Assembly: GCA_947493215.1 (NCBI GenBank)
Contig: CANLQE010000002.1
Coordinates: forward strand, 62,001 to 126,000
Origin: an uncultured Sphingomonadaceae bacterium
Lineage (GTDB): Bacteria; Pseudomonadota; Alphaproteobacteria; Sphingomonadales; Sphingomonadaceae
Direction of reading: 5' to 3'
Length of the DNA: 64,000 nt
Shown one piece after another: positions 28,205 through 37,587 of the stretch. The first letter of the stretch is position 1; each line of letters starts with the position of its first letter. A program made the translations under genes and the position numbers. The notes under the pieces are model-generated. The model made no database searches, was not told where the DNA came from, and saw only the letters and a list, made by a program, of their open reading frames with translations.

Positions 28205-28627
28205 ATGAAAACCATGGCAACGACAGTTTTGATTTCTAGCCTGTTGTTGGCTGGATGCAGCGCTGAAAACACTGCGAACGAGCCAGATATGGAAATTGTG
28301 CGCGGTGATATTGCAGACAAAAGCCCTGCAGAAATCGCTTATGAAGAAGCCAATGCAAAAATGCACAAGGGCATGGGTGTTATTGATCCGGATCCCGATA
28401 TTGCCTTCATGCAGGGTATGATCCCGCATCATCAAGGCGCTGTGGATATGGCCGAGATCGTCTTGAAATATGGCAAAGACGCCGAAACCCGTGAACTGGC
28501 GCAGCAGATTATCACCAGTCAGAACAAGGAAATTGCGCAGATGCGCGAATGGCTTGAAAAAAATGATGTCGTGCCGGTCGATAAACCGGCGACAAGTGCA
28601 GATTCACAGGATCATTCGGGCCATTGA
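28205..28627 (+). CDS. DUF305-family secreted lipoprotein
   Basis: A 140-residue protein with a lipoprotein signal (LISSLLLAGC, Cys18). The mature part has the ferritin-like DUF305 motif MQGMIPHHQGAVDMAEIVLKYG, with two His residues and a Glu, and IITSQNKEIAQMREWL. DUF305 proteins are often encoded with copper or other metal resistance genes, and their His/Met-rich helices may bind metal; no such genes are nearby. It starts one base after the thrS stop, so it depends on thrS transcription and perhaps translation. Confidence 0.92.
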   Translation: MKTMATTVLISSLLLAGCSAENTANEPDMEIVRGDIADKSPAEIAYEEANAKMHKGMGVIDPDPDIAFMQGMIPHHQGAVDMAEIVLKYGKDAETRELAQQIITSQNKEIAQMREWLEKNDVVPVDKPATSADSQDHSGH

Positions 28628-28724
28628 TCCCGCAGCTGCGAGACACTAAGTATATATACAATTTGCGACCCCAGCGATTTCCCGCTATTGGCCGCTATCA
28701 CTAGAACCATTAGGAGTATTTAAC

Positions 28725-29264
28725 ATAGCTGCACCACCACGCCGTCCCACGCCGCCCGTCAAAGGCGGTCCGCGTTTCAACAATCTGATCATTTCCGACA
28801 CTGTGCGGGTCATTGACGACAAGGGTGAAAATCTCGGCGTCATGAATACCAGCGAAGCGATAGAACAGGCCAAGGAAGTTGGCCTTGACCTCGTAGAGGT
28901 TTCTCCGAACGCCGCGCCACCGGTCGCGAAGTTTCTGGATGTCGGCAAATTCAAGTATGAGGCCCAGAAAAAGGCCAATGCGGCACGCAAAACGCAAAAG
29001 GTGCAGGACGTTAAAGAAATCAAGATGCGGCCTAATATCGACATTCATGATTATCAGGTGAAAATGCGTAACGTCACCAAATTTATTGATAATGGCGACA
29101 AGGTAAAGGTTACATTGCGCTTCCGCGGCCGTGAAATGTCACACCAACAACTTGGTATGCAATTGTTACAGCGGGTCCAGGAAGACATGAAGGAAACGGC
29201 CAAGGTCGAATCCTATCCAAAACTGGAAGGCCGTCAAATGCTAATGGTGCTGTGCCCTAAATAA
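28725..29264 (+). CDS. infC: Translation initiation factor IF-3, with apparent AUA start codon
   Basis: IF-3 binds the 30S subunit, blocks 50S joining and checks the start codon. About 179 residues: the N-domain includes [18 protein letters not shown] and [25 protein letters not shown], then the basic linker [15 protein letters not shown] and the C-domain [19 protein letters not shown] and [13 protein letters not shown]. The conserved region starts well before the first GTG at 28803. In frame upstream there is no ATG, GTG or TTG with a good site, but ATA at 28725 lies eight bases after AGGAG. A rare start codon is the known basis of IF-3 autoregulation in E. coli (AUU), so AUA is credible. 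Confidence 0.92.
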   Translation: MAAPPRRPTPPVKGGPRFNNLIISDTVRVIDDKGENLGVMNTSEAIEQAKEVGLDLVEVSPNAAPPVAKFLDVGKFKYEAQKKANAARKTQKVQDVKEIKMRPNIDIHDYQVKMRNVTKFIDNGDKVKVTLRFRGREMSHQQLGMQLLQRVQEDMKETAKVESYPKLEGRQMLMVLCPK

Positions 29265-29278
29265 TCTGGTGATGGCGA

Positions 29279-29371
29279 TTAACTGGGATGTTTATGTGCA
29301 ATCCAGATAAACGCCACACCGACAATTATGGACGCCAGTGCGATAGCAAATTCAAAATTTTGCGATACCAT
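29279..29371 (-). CDS. Possible 30-residue membrane peptide
   Basis: A short frame reading MVSQNFEFAIALASIIVGVA and ending WIAHKHPS. It is one hydrophobic helix followed by a basic tail, the form of small bacterial membrane peptides. It lies in the 210-base gap between infC and msrA, on the msrA strand. The ribosome-binding site is weak (ACGGACA). It could be chance, since helix-like peptides arise easily; conservation in related genomes would decide. Confidence 0.35.
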   Translation of the reverse strand: MVSQNFEFAIALASIIVGVAFIWIAHKHPS

Positions 29372-29474
29372 GGGCTTGTCCGTTCTATCGTGCGCTTCTT
29401 ATGATGAATAGCACGGCAAAACTAACGGCGAGTTAAATCGGCACAACTTTTTGCGCGACTTTCAAAGACGATTA

Positions 29475-30212
29475 CTAGCTCACTGGTTTCGTTCGATATT
29501 GTTTGGGAAAGTGCCGCTTGAGATTCGCAACCTTGGGCTTGTCCCAGCGTACGATGTAGCCCTGACGCGGATTTTTCTGCATGAAATCCTGATGGTAGGT
29601 TTCGGCTGGATAGAAGGCTTTATAGGGTTCAATCTTGGTCACGATGGGCCGTTTCCAATATTTGCCTTTGTCGAGCTGCGCTAGATAGGCACGCGCTGCC
29701 TTGGCCTGCACATTGTTCGTTGGAATAAGGGCGCTGCGATAATGTTTGCCGCGATCCGGGCCTTGCGCGTTCAGCATCGTTGGATCGGCAACCACCGAAA
29801 AGAAGACCCGCATCAACTGGCCATAGCTGACCACGCTGGGGTCATAGACCACACGCACGACTTCTGCATGATTGGTCAAGCCGGCACTGACCAGCTTGTA
29901 GGATGCGGTACGCTTGCTGCCGCCATGATAGCCGGAAACCGCACTAATCACACCTTTGGTATGTTCAAACACGCCTTCCACACCCCAGAAACAGCCGCCG
30001 GCAAATATCGCCACGGCACGCTTGCCTTTTTCCGCCGAATTGACGCGCGGTGCTGCGATGATCGTCGCTTTTTCAGCCGCATGCGCTTGGCTGGTAAATA
30101 GGCTAGGAGTGTTGTGGTCCGATGAAGAGGATGCATTAATGCCGCCCCAAACTAATCCGAAAGTCGCAAGGCTGGCGCCAGCAATGGCCAGTTTAGGAAA
30201 TAGTGCACTCAT
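29475..30212 (-). CDS. msrA: Peptide-methionine (S)-S-oxide reductase, exported
   Basis: MsrA reduces methionine-S-sulfoxide in proteins. The 245-residue protein has an N-terminal hydrophobic segment (KLAIAGASLATFGLVWGGINA), so it is probably periplasmic or anchored rather than cytosolic. The catalytic core is clear: AIFAGGCFWGVEGVFEHTKG with the nucleophilic Cys, SGYHGGSKRTASYKLVSAG, HAEVVRVVYDP, and RSALIPTNN. The C-terminal part (IVRWDKPKVANLKRHFP) lacks an obvious resolving cysteine pair, so regeneration may need a separate thiol partner. Confidence 0.94.
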   Translation of the reverse strand: MSALFPKLAIAGASLATFGLVWGGINASSSSDHNTPSLFTSQAHAAEKATIIAAPRVNSAEKGKRAVAIFAGGCFWGVEGVFEHTKGVISAVSGYHGGSKRTASYKLVSAGLTNHAEVVRVVYDPSVVSYGQLMRVFFSVVADPTMLNAQGPDRGKHYRSALIPTNNVQAKAARAYLAQLDKGKYWKRPIVTKIEPYKAFYPAETYHQDFMQKNPRQGYIVRWDKPKVANLKRHFPKQYRTKPVS

Positions 30213-30237
30213 ATAATCGCCCTGTTCTTTGTTGGGT

Positions 30238-30396
30238 TTAACTCACCACCTGAACAGCAGCACTTACCGTCGACGACAGTTTCTGACTCAGATCCTGCTG
30301 GTCTTCATTGGGTTGCATGACAAATAGCATCATTGCGCCCAGAACAAAGCCACCGGTTAAACTATATGTCAGATCTGATTTCAAAAAATTCGGCAT
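30238..30396 (-). CDS. Small 52-residue membrane protein
   Basis: Reads MPNFLKSDLTYSLTGGFVLG, then a hydrophobic AMMLFVMQP end of the helix, an acidic/Gln segment (NEDQQDLSQKL) and a Ser/Val tail. One membrane helix at about residues 11-28 with the C-terminus soluble. An AGGA site sits nine bases before the ATG. It lies 25 bases upstream of msrA on the same strand and may be co-transcribed with it. Too short for automatic detection with usual cut-offs. Function unknown. Confidence 0.6.
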   Translation of the reverse strand: MPNFLKSDLTYSLTGGFVLGAMMLFVMQPNEDQQDLSQKLSSTVSAAVQVVS

Positions 30397-30552
30397 GGTA
30401 TTTTCCTGCTGTGGTTACCCTGTGTTCGGAGCGACCCCTGAATTGGTTACAGTAATAATATAAGTTGTATTTCGCCGCTGTGAACGGGGTCACAGGGCGA
30501 TATTCAGTTTCAGCGGGTGAAGGAAAACTTTGTTTAACCGCGCTTTTATTAA

Positions 30553-30754
30553 ACCTCAGGCGCCGGACGGGCACATCCGTGCCCTTGGCTACGCGCCATA
30601 AGGCGCGGCGGCCGGTCGGCCTTGCCTCGCTGCGCTCGGACGATGCTCTGAATGTCACACCAAACCGACGCGAAGCGGAGGCAAGCGCGACCGTGCGACC
30701 GAGCTTATGCGAGGAAAGCCAAGCGGGCGGATGCCCGCGCCCGGCGCTTGAGGT
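30553..30754. repeat. Large imperfect inverted repeat, REP-like intergenic palindrome
   Basis: Two arms of about 90 bases face each other. The left (30553-30642) and the reverse complement of the right (about 30665-30754) align without gaps for the first 38 bases: both begin ACCTCA, share GCGCCGG, ATCCG, CTTGGCT, and later CATAA, GGTCG and CTTGCCTC. Each arm also holds its own hairpin around an ATCC loop: GGGCAC/GTGCCC on the left and GCGGGC/GCCCGC on the right. The stems differ in sequence but both pair. It lies just beyond the stop of the aspartate aminotransferase gene and may end its transcript. No transposase is present. Confidence 0.8.
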
Positions 30755-30756
30755 AA

Positions 30757-31980
<1,224 letters not shown>

Positions 31981-32168
31981 TTAAAGACAGCGCATAATCC
32001 GGTCTGTGCTGCGGTGCAATAGGGTCATGGCAAGCGGGAGCGATTTTTTTGTTTCTCCGCCCACCGGATGGGATTGATGAATGTAGATGTTGCTGCCCTA
32101 AAAATGCTCATTGCCTCTGTCCACGCCTTTCATAATCCTTTAATAGGCGTTTCATGGTCCGTTAAAGG

Positions 32169-32471
32169 TCAGCTCCGCTTTTTCACAAATTCTGCACGCA
32201 GCACGAGCCCTTTAATCCCTTCATGCTTACAATTAATTTCCTGTGCGTCGCCGGTGAGCCGGATCGATTTAATCAATGTACCACGTTTCAGCGTCTGGCC
32301 TGCGCCCTTCACCTTCAGGTCCTTAACTAACGTTACCGCATCGCCATCGGTCAGGTGATTACCAACCGCATCGAGGACTTCAGGCCCTTTGACTGTTTCC
32401 GCCGCAGCTTCTGGGCTCAGCCACTCGCCACTTTCTTCATCAAAAACATAGTCGCCATCACCATCCGCCAC
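32169..32471 (-). CDS. PhnA/YjdM-family protein
   Basis: A 100-residue protein of the family once called alkylphosphonate uptake protein PhnA (zinc ribbon-PhnA; E. coli YjdM). The C-terminal domain is evident: GNHLTDGDAVTLVKDLKVKG, LKRGTLIKSIRLTG and a final LRAEFVKKRS. The N-terminal zinc-ribbon cysteines of longer homologues are missing; the first 30 residues are acidic instead. The molecular function is unclear. The GTG start shares one base with the metY stop (TAGTG at 32469-32473), so it is translated after metY. Confidence 0.88.
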   Translation of the reverse strand: MADGDGDYVFDEESGEWLSPEAAAETVKGPEVLDAVGNHLTDGDAVTLVKDLKVKGAGQTLKRGTLIKSIRLTGDAQEINCKHEGIKGLVLRAEFVKKRS

Positions 32472-33745
32472 TACAAGGATTCCAAAGCCTGGCTCATGTC
32501 GGCGATGATATCATCAATATGCTCGATACCAACGGAGACGCGAACGACATCCGGACCAGCACCGGCGGCCACAAGCTCATCGCCCGACAATTGGCTATGC
32601 GTTGTGGAAGCAGGATGAATGATCAGCGAGCGGGTATCCCCGATATTGGCAAGATGGCTGAACATATTCACCGCAGACACCAATTTGGTGCCGGCATCAT
32701 ACCCACCCTTCAATCCAAAGGTGAAGACCGCGCCACCTTTACCGCCGAGATATTTTTGGGCGAGTGCGTGATAGTCGCTATCAGGCAGGCCAGCATAGGA
32801 AACCCAGCTGATCTCGTCACGGCCCTGCAGCCATTTCGCCAAGGCCAGCGCATTGTTGCAATGCCGCTCCATCCGCAGCGTGAGTGTTTCCATTCCCGTC
32901 AGGATTTGAAACGCGTTAAACGGCGCCAATGCTGGCCCCAAATCGCGCAGGGACAAGGCCCTTGCCGCCAATATGAAAGCAACCGGACCAAAGGCCTCGG
33001 TAAAGATTTTGCCATGATAGGAAGGATTGGGCTGATTCAAGAATGCGAATTTCTCGCTTTTGGACCAATCAAACTTACCGCTGTCGACGATCAGGCCCGC
33101 AATGCTGTTGCCATGACCGCCCAGAAATTTGGTACCGCTTTCGACAACAATATCCGCGCCATGCTCTATCGGACGGCAAAGCGCTGGTGACGCCATAGTG
33201 TTGTCGACGATCAGCGGAATGCCTGCCGCGTGAGCGATATCGGCAATGCCCGCAATATCTTGAACCACACCGCCAGGATTGGCGAGGCTTTCAATGAAGA
33301 CGCAGCGCGTATCATCGGTAATCGCGCCTTTGACCTCATCGAGAATGTCAGCATCTACAAAAGTGACGTTCCAGCCGAATTTCTTGAAACTATGCGCCAG
33401 TTGATTGAGCGAACCACCATAGAGCTTCTTCGCCGCGACAATATGCGCGCCGGGGTCCATGAGAACGTGAAAAATCAGCAATTGCGCCGCATGGCCGGAA
33501 GCCACGGCCAGCGCCGCTGCGCCGCCTTCCATGGCAGCAATCTTTCCTTCGAGCGCCCCATTAGTCGGGTTCATGATGCGGGTATAGATATTACCCACCG
33601 CATCGAGATTGAAAAGGTCAGCGGCATGATCGACATCGTCAAACACATAAGACGCGGTCTGATAGATCGGCGTAATCCGCGCATTGGTGGTTGGGTCAGG
33701 CTCCGTGCCCGCATGCACAGCCATGGTTTCCAGATGATCGGTCAT
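32471..33745 (-). CDS. metY: O-acetylhomoserine sulfhydrylase (aminocarboxypropyltransferase)
   Basis: PLP enzyme of 424 residues, gamma-family of Cys/Met metabolism, that makes homocysteine from O-acetylhomoserine and sulfide. Motifs: ITPIYQTASYVFDD, YTRIMNPTNGALEGKIAAMEGG, the PLP lysine in VVESGTKFLGGHGNS, and the RSLIIHPASTTHSQL region typical of MetY rather than cystathionine synthases. The ATG at 33745 has GGAG upstream. Only 34 bases separate it from the pabB-pabC stop, so both are probably in one transcript. I see no SAM riboswitch in that space. Confidence 0.95.
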   Translation of the reverse strand: MTDHLETMAVHAGTEPDPTTNARITPIYQTASYVFDDVDHAADLFNLDAVGNIYTRIMNPTNGALEGKIAAMEGGAAALAVASGHAAQLLIFHVLMDPGAHIVAAKKLYGGSLNQLAHSFKKFGWNVTFVDADILDEVKGAITDDTRCVFIESLANPGGVVQDIAGIADIAHAAGIPLIVDNTMASPALCRPIEHGADIVVESGTKFLGGHGNSIAGLIVDSGKFDWSKSEKFAFLNQPNPSYHGKIFTEAFGPVAFILAARALSLRDLGPALAPFNAFQILTGMETLTLRMERHCNNALALAKWLQGRDEISWVSYAGLPDSDYHALAQKYLGGKGGAVFTFGLKGGYDAGTKLVSAVNMFSHLANIGDTRSLIIHPASTTHSQLSGDELVAAGAGPDVVRVSVGIEHIDDIIADMSQALESL

Positions 33746-33779
33746 GAGAATCTCCATTAAAAAGCAATATATGTATTGT

Positions 33780-35558
33780 TTAGCTAAGCTCGGCTTTCAT
33801 CAAACCTCTTAGGCTATTTCCCAGATAGAATCCGCTGTCTAAATCTCCAGCCTGCAAATCAGCTTCAACAGCCTTGCCGCTTTCCAATAGCTCGCGGCGC
33901 AATATTCCGGGCAGAACGCCTCGTGAAAGCGGCGGCGTTAAAAGCTTTCCATCGCGTTCAACAAATATGTTCCAGATCGCGCCTTCGGTCAGATAGCCTT
34001 GCGCATCATGAAATATCGGATGCGCTTCACCATTTAAACCCGGCACAGCATAAACGCTGCGGTCGCTTGTTTTGTGATGAAGGCGGTAGTCCTGCGGATC
34101 GGCGACCATGGGAACCAGCTTGACCTTTACCGGCTCGATTAGCGGTTCCGGCATGGACTGCAGTTCAATCGCAATCGCACCGGATTTGGAGAGCATCAGG
34201 CGGACTTTGGCAGGCTTTTCTTGATGAAAGGTAATCGCCTGTATCGTGTTGCGCGCGGCGTGCCGGTCAAATTCAAATTCCAACGCCGCGGCGCTCGCTT
34301 TCATCCGTTCCAAATGCGCCTCAAGACGAATGATCCCCTGCTCAGGTTCAAAAGCCATCGTCTCGATCAAATCCACTGCAATCGTGTCGTCTAAGCCTTC
34401 GCTCACTGCCGCAAATCTCCCCTTGGCGAGGCATTCCCGCCATTCGTCGCTCCCCACAGAGTCTGCTACTATGCCAGAGCCAAGACCGATGGAAAGTGTT
34501 TCTTGATCGGCGCCCAAAAAGAATGTGCGAATGGCGACATTAAAGGCTGCATCGCCGCTGGCATCGATCCGGCCGATCGAGCCACAATAGATGCCGCGCT
34601 GATCAGTTTCCAATTCATCGATAATCTCCATAGCGCGGATTTTGGGTGCGCCTGTGATGGAACCGCAGGGGTAAATCTGGCGTAGCAGATCGACAGCACC
34701 GTGCCCCTCGTCCAGCTTGGCTGTCACTGTCGATGTCATCTGGTGGATGGTTGGATAGCTTTCAATATGGAAAAGCTCGGGCACTGCAACGCTCCCCGGC
34801 ACTGCGACCCTCGATAAATCGTTGCGCAGCAAATCAACAATCATCAGGTTTTCGGCGCGCTGTTTTGGATCGCTCTGCAGGTCTGCCTGAACCGCAGCAT
34901 CCGATTCTTCGTCCTGAACCCGCGCTGCCGTGCCTTTCATTGGCTTGGCCGTGATCCGGCCCTCTTTCAGCGCAAAAAATAGTTCGGGAGAAAAGGATAG
35001 CATCCAGTTCTTCCCATCAAACACGACGCCGCCATAGCCCGCCTTTGCCCGATCACGGATCGCTGCGTAAAGTGCGAGCGGATGCCCGGCATGAGCTGCC
35101 TGGGCCCGAAAGGTCAGATTGGCCTGATAAATATCGCCAGAAAGAATATAGTCCTGCACCTTAGCAAAAGCGTGATCATAATCCTGTCGCGTCACACCAG
35201 GTTGCAATTGCCCCAACCAAGCTCCGCTGGGATCGGGAAGTTGTTGCGCCACTGCTTCCGGTTCCAACAAGCTATAATCTTTAAACAGCCCAAACCATGC
35301 CAAAGGACACGACCGATGATCGGGTAGATGTCCAGCCAGGCGCTCTTCCAGCGCAAGGCCGGCCTCATAAGACATATATCCCGCGACATGCAGCCCGCGT
35401 TGCTGTGCTTTAACAATTTGGTCCAAAGCCGCGTACAATTCAGCCGGTTCATTCGCTTCAATGGTCTCGACTGGATCACGGTAGAGCCGAGCATGAGCTG
35501 CGCTCCCCGCATCCCGGGCATCGTCGAGCAATATGAAAGGACTGTTGTTAGATAGCAT
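33780..35558 (-). CDS. pabB: Fused aminodeoxychorismate synthase component I / 4-amino-4-deoxychorismate lyase
   Basis: A 592-residue fusion for 4-aminobenzoate (folate) synthesis. Residues 1-370 are a chorismate-binding PabB domain: DIYQANLTFRAQ, PKQRAENLMIVDLLRNDL, KPMKGTAARVQDE with the catalytic Lys, and PCGSITGAPKIRAMEIIDELE. Residues 385-592 are a class IV aminotransferase-fold lyase (PabC-like): EGLDDTIAVDLIETMAFEP, and LTEGAIWNIFVERDGKLLTPPLSRGVLPGILR. The amidotransferase PabA is not in the window. The fused form is common in alphaproteobacteria. Confidence 0.94.
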   Translation of the reverse strand: MLSNNSPFILLDDARDAGSAAHARLYRDPVETIEANEPAELYAALDQIVKAQQRGLHVAGYMSYEAGLALEERLAGHLPDHRSCPLAWFGLFKDYSLLEPEAVAQQLPDPSGAWLGQLQPGVTRQDYDHAFAKVQDYILSGDIYQANLTFRAQAAHAGHPLALYAAIRDRAKAGYGGVVFDGKNWMLSFSPELFFALKEGRITAKPMKGTAARVQDEESDAAVQADLQSDPKQRAENLMIVDLLRNDLSRVAVPGSVAVPELFHIESYPTIHQMTSTVTAKLDEGHGAVDLLRQIYPCGSITGAPKIRAMEIIDELETDQRGIYCGSIGRIDASGDAAFNVAIRTFFLGADQETLSIGLGSGIVADSVGSDEWRECLAKGRFAAVSEGLDDTIAVDLIETMAFEPEQGIIRLEAHLERMKASAAALEFEFDRHAARNTIQAITFHQEKPAKVRLMLSKSGAIAIELQSMPEPLIEPVKVKLVPMVADPQDYRLHHKTSDRSVYAVPGLNGEAHPIFHDAQGYLTEGAIWNIFVERDGKLLTPPLSRGVLPGILRRELLESGKAVEADLQAGDLDSGFYLGNSLRGLMKAELS

Positions 35559-35630
35559 AAACCTCCCCTAATTGCTTTTCATGCGGTTCGTCCATAAGCA
35601 TGAGCAAAACTAAACAGGGAAAGGCGCCTT

Positions 35631-37583
35631 ATGCGCATCAAATATGTCGGCATTCTGATTGCTGCTTGGTTGCAATGCTTAGCTCCAACAGTATTTGCCG
35701 CAAGCGATACTGCGAAGGCCGTCGCGCCTAAACCTCCGGCGTTAGTCGCTGACCAAATCCCCGACATACCGACCTCGATTGTCCAGAAGACCCAACCCTA
35801 TATGGAATTCCGGACTGCCGCATTTGTTGATTGGGATCCCAAAACGAAAGCAATGCTGATCCGGACTCGCTTTGCCGATACCAGCCAGTTACACCGGATT
35901 GCCAGGCCGCGCAGTGAGCGCGAACAACTCACTTTTGGCAATGAACCGGCGCGCGCCGCTAGCTATGCGCCTGATGGTTCAACCTTGCTGTTCCAGAAAG
36001 ACATTGGCGGCAATGAAGTGAATCAGATTTTCGCGCTGAAAGACGGCGTGCCCAAAATGCTCACGGACGGCAAAAGCCGCCATAGATTGGGCCCGTGGTC
36101 CAGCAAAGGCAATTTACTGGCCTTTGGATCTAACAAGCGAACCGGCCTTTACAATGATATCTACCTTATGAATCCTGCCAATCCCGATGGTGCGACCATG
36201 CTGGTTGCCTCCTCCGGTGGCGGTTGGTTTCCGATCGACTTTTCGCCGGATGACAAATATTTGCTGGTGTTTAACTATGTGTCGATCACTGACAATCAGC
36301 TCTATCTGATCAACATTGCCAATGGCACATCGCGAAAGCTAACCAATAGCAGTAATCCGGTGGCCTATAACGGCCTGCAATTTGCACCAGATGGACGACT
36401 CTGGGCGGCCTCAGATGACGGTAGCGATGTTCAGCGGCTTGGCACAGTCAATCTGGAAACAGCTACTTTCGAGCCAATGATTGACGAGAAAAACTGGGAT
36501 ATATCCAACTTTGACATCAGCAAGGATGGCCACTGGATCGCCTATGAGGTTAATCAAGCCGGCAGTTCCGTGCTGAAAATTTACGATACAAAAAGCGGTG
36601 ACATACGAACGGTATCTGATCTCGGTCCCGGCGTGATCAGCGGTATCAAATTTGCGCCATGGGGAGAATTAGGCTTCACCTTCAACACCAACCAAGGGGG
36701 TAGTGACAGTTATAGCATGTCCCCCGAAACACTCTCAATCACCCGTTGGACCAAGAGCGAAACGGGTGGCCTCAATGCGGCTAATAATGTCGCCCCGGAA
36801 CTGGTCGAAATAACCAGCTTTGACGGCGAAAAAATGTCTGGTTTTCTGTACCGCCCCGACCCCAAAAGGCATAAGGGAAAACGGCCCCTGATCATTAACA
36901 TTCACGGTGGACCAGAGGGCCAAGCCAAGCCGCGCTTTCTGGGTCGCAACAACTACCTCATCAACGAATTGGGCGTTGCGATTTTCTATCCGAACGTGCG
37001 TGGCTCTACCGGATTCGGCAAACGGTTTGTGGCCCTCGACAACGGTCCGTTCCGGCGAGAAGATAGCGTTCTGGATATCGGCGCTTTCCTATCACATCTG
37101 CGCAAAGACAAGCGCATCAACAAGCGTCGTATTGCGATCACCGGTGGTAGCTATGGTGGCTATATGACGCTCGCATCAATGCTGCGCTATGGCAATCAGC
37201 TCAAGGCCGGGCTCGAAGTGGTCGGCATATCCAATTTCGTGACTTTTCTCGAAAACACCCAGTCCTATCGCCGTGATTTACGGAGGGTCGAATATGGCGA
37301 CGAGCGCATACCCGAGCATCGCGCCAAATTAGAAGAAATCAGCCCGTTACGGCGTGCCAGTGAAATTGATATCCCTTTGATGGTAGTGACCGGCGCCAAT
37401 GATCCGCGCGTTCCGGCTAGCGAAGCGGATCAGATCATCGCCGCAGTCCGCGCGAATGACCGGCCCGCTTGGCATCTGCTCGCCAAAAATGAAGGCCATG
37501 GTTTCCGCAAGAAGACTAATGCGGACTATCAGTTTTGGGCATCGCTGCTATTCTGGCAAAAATATCTGCTAAACGGGGATTGA
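35631..37583 (+). CDS. S9-family prolyl oligopeptidase/dipeptidyl aminopeptidase
   Basis: A 650-residue exported serine peptidase. After a signal peptide (VGILIAAWLQCLAPTVFAAS) comes a beta-propeller of WD/PD40-like blades (about 60-400: SYAPDGSTLLFQKDIGGNE, DFSPDDKYLLVFNY) and a C-terminal alpha/beta hydrolase domain. The catalytic triad can be placed: Ser507 in TGGSYGGYMTLA, Asp591 in GANDPRVPASEAD and His623 in NEGHGFRKK. It probably digests short peptides in the periplasm. The DUF2339 gene starts five bases after its stop. Confidence 0.94.
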   Translation: MRIKYVGILIAAWLQCLAPTVFAASDTAKAVAPKPPALVADQIPDIPTSIVQKTQPYMEFRTAAFVDWDPKTKAMLIRTRFADTSQLHRIARPRSEREQLTFGNEPARAASYAPDGSTLLFQKDIGGNEVNQIFALKDGVPKMLTDGKSRHRLGPWSSKGNLLAFGSNKRTGLYNDIYLMNPANPDGATMLVASSGGGWFPIDFSPDDKYLLVFNYVSITDNQLYLINIANGTSRKLTNSSNPVAYNGLQFAPDGRLWAASDDGSDVQRLGTVNLETATFEPMIDEKNWDISNFDISKDGHWIAYEVNQAGSSVLKIYDTKSGDIRTVSDLGPGVISGIKFAPWGELGFTFNTNQGGSDSYSMSPETLSITRWTKSETGGLNAANNVAPELVEITSFDGEKMSGFLYRPDPKRHKGKRPLIINIHGGPEGQAKPRFLGRNNYLINELGVAIFYPNVRGSTGFGKRFVALDNGPFRREDSVLDIGAFLSHLRKDKRINKRRIAITGGSYGGYMTLASMLRYGNQLKAGLEVVGISNFVTFLENTQSYRRDLRRVEYGDERIPEHRAKLEEISPLRRASEIDIPLMVVTGANDPRVPASEADQIIAAVRANDRPAWHLLAKNEGHGFRKKTNADYQFWASLLFWQKYLLNGD

Positions 37584-37587
37584 GTGC

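Noticed and set aside
33746-33779. SAM riboswitch before metY
   Set aside because: Only 34 bases separate metY from the upstream pabB-pabC gene, too few, and no riboswitch motif is seen.
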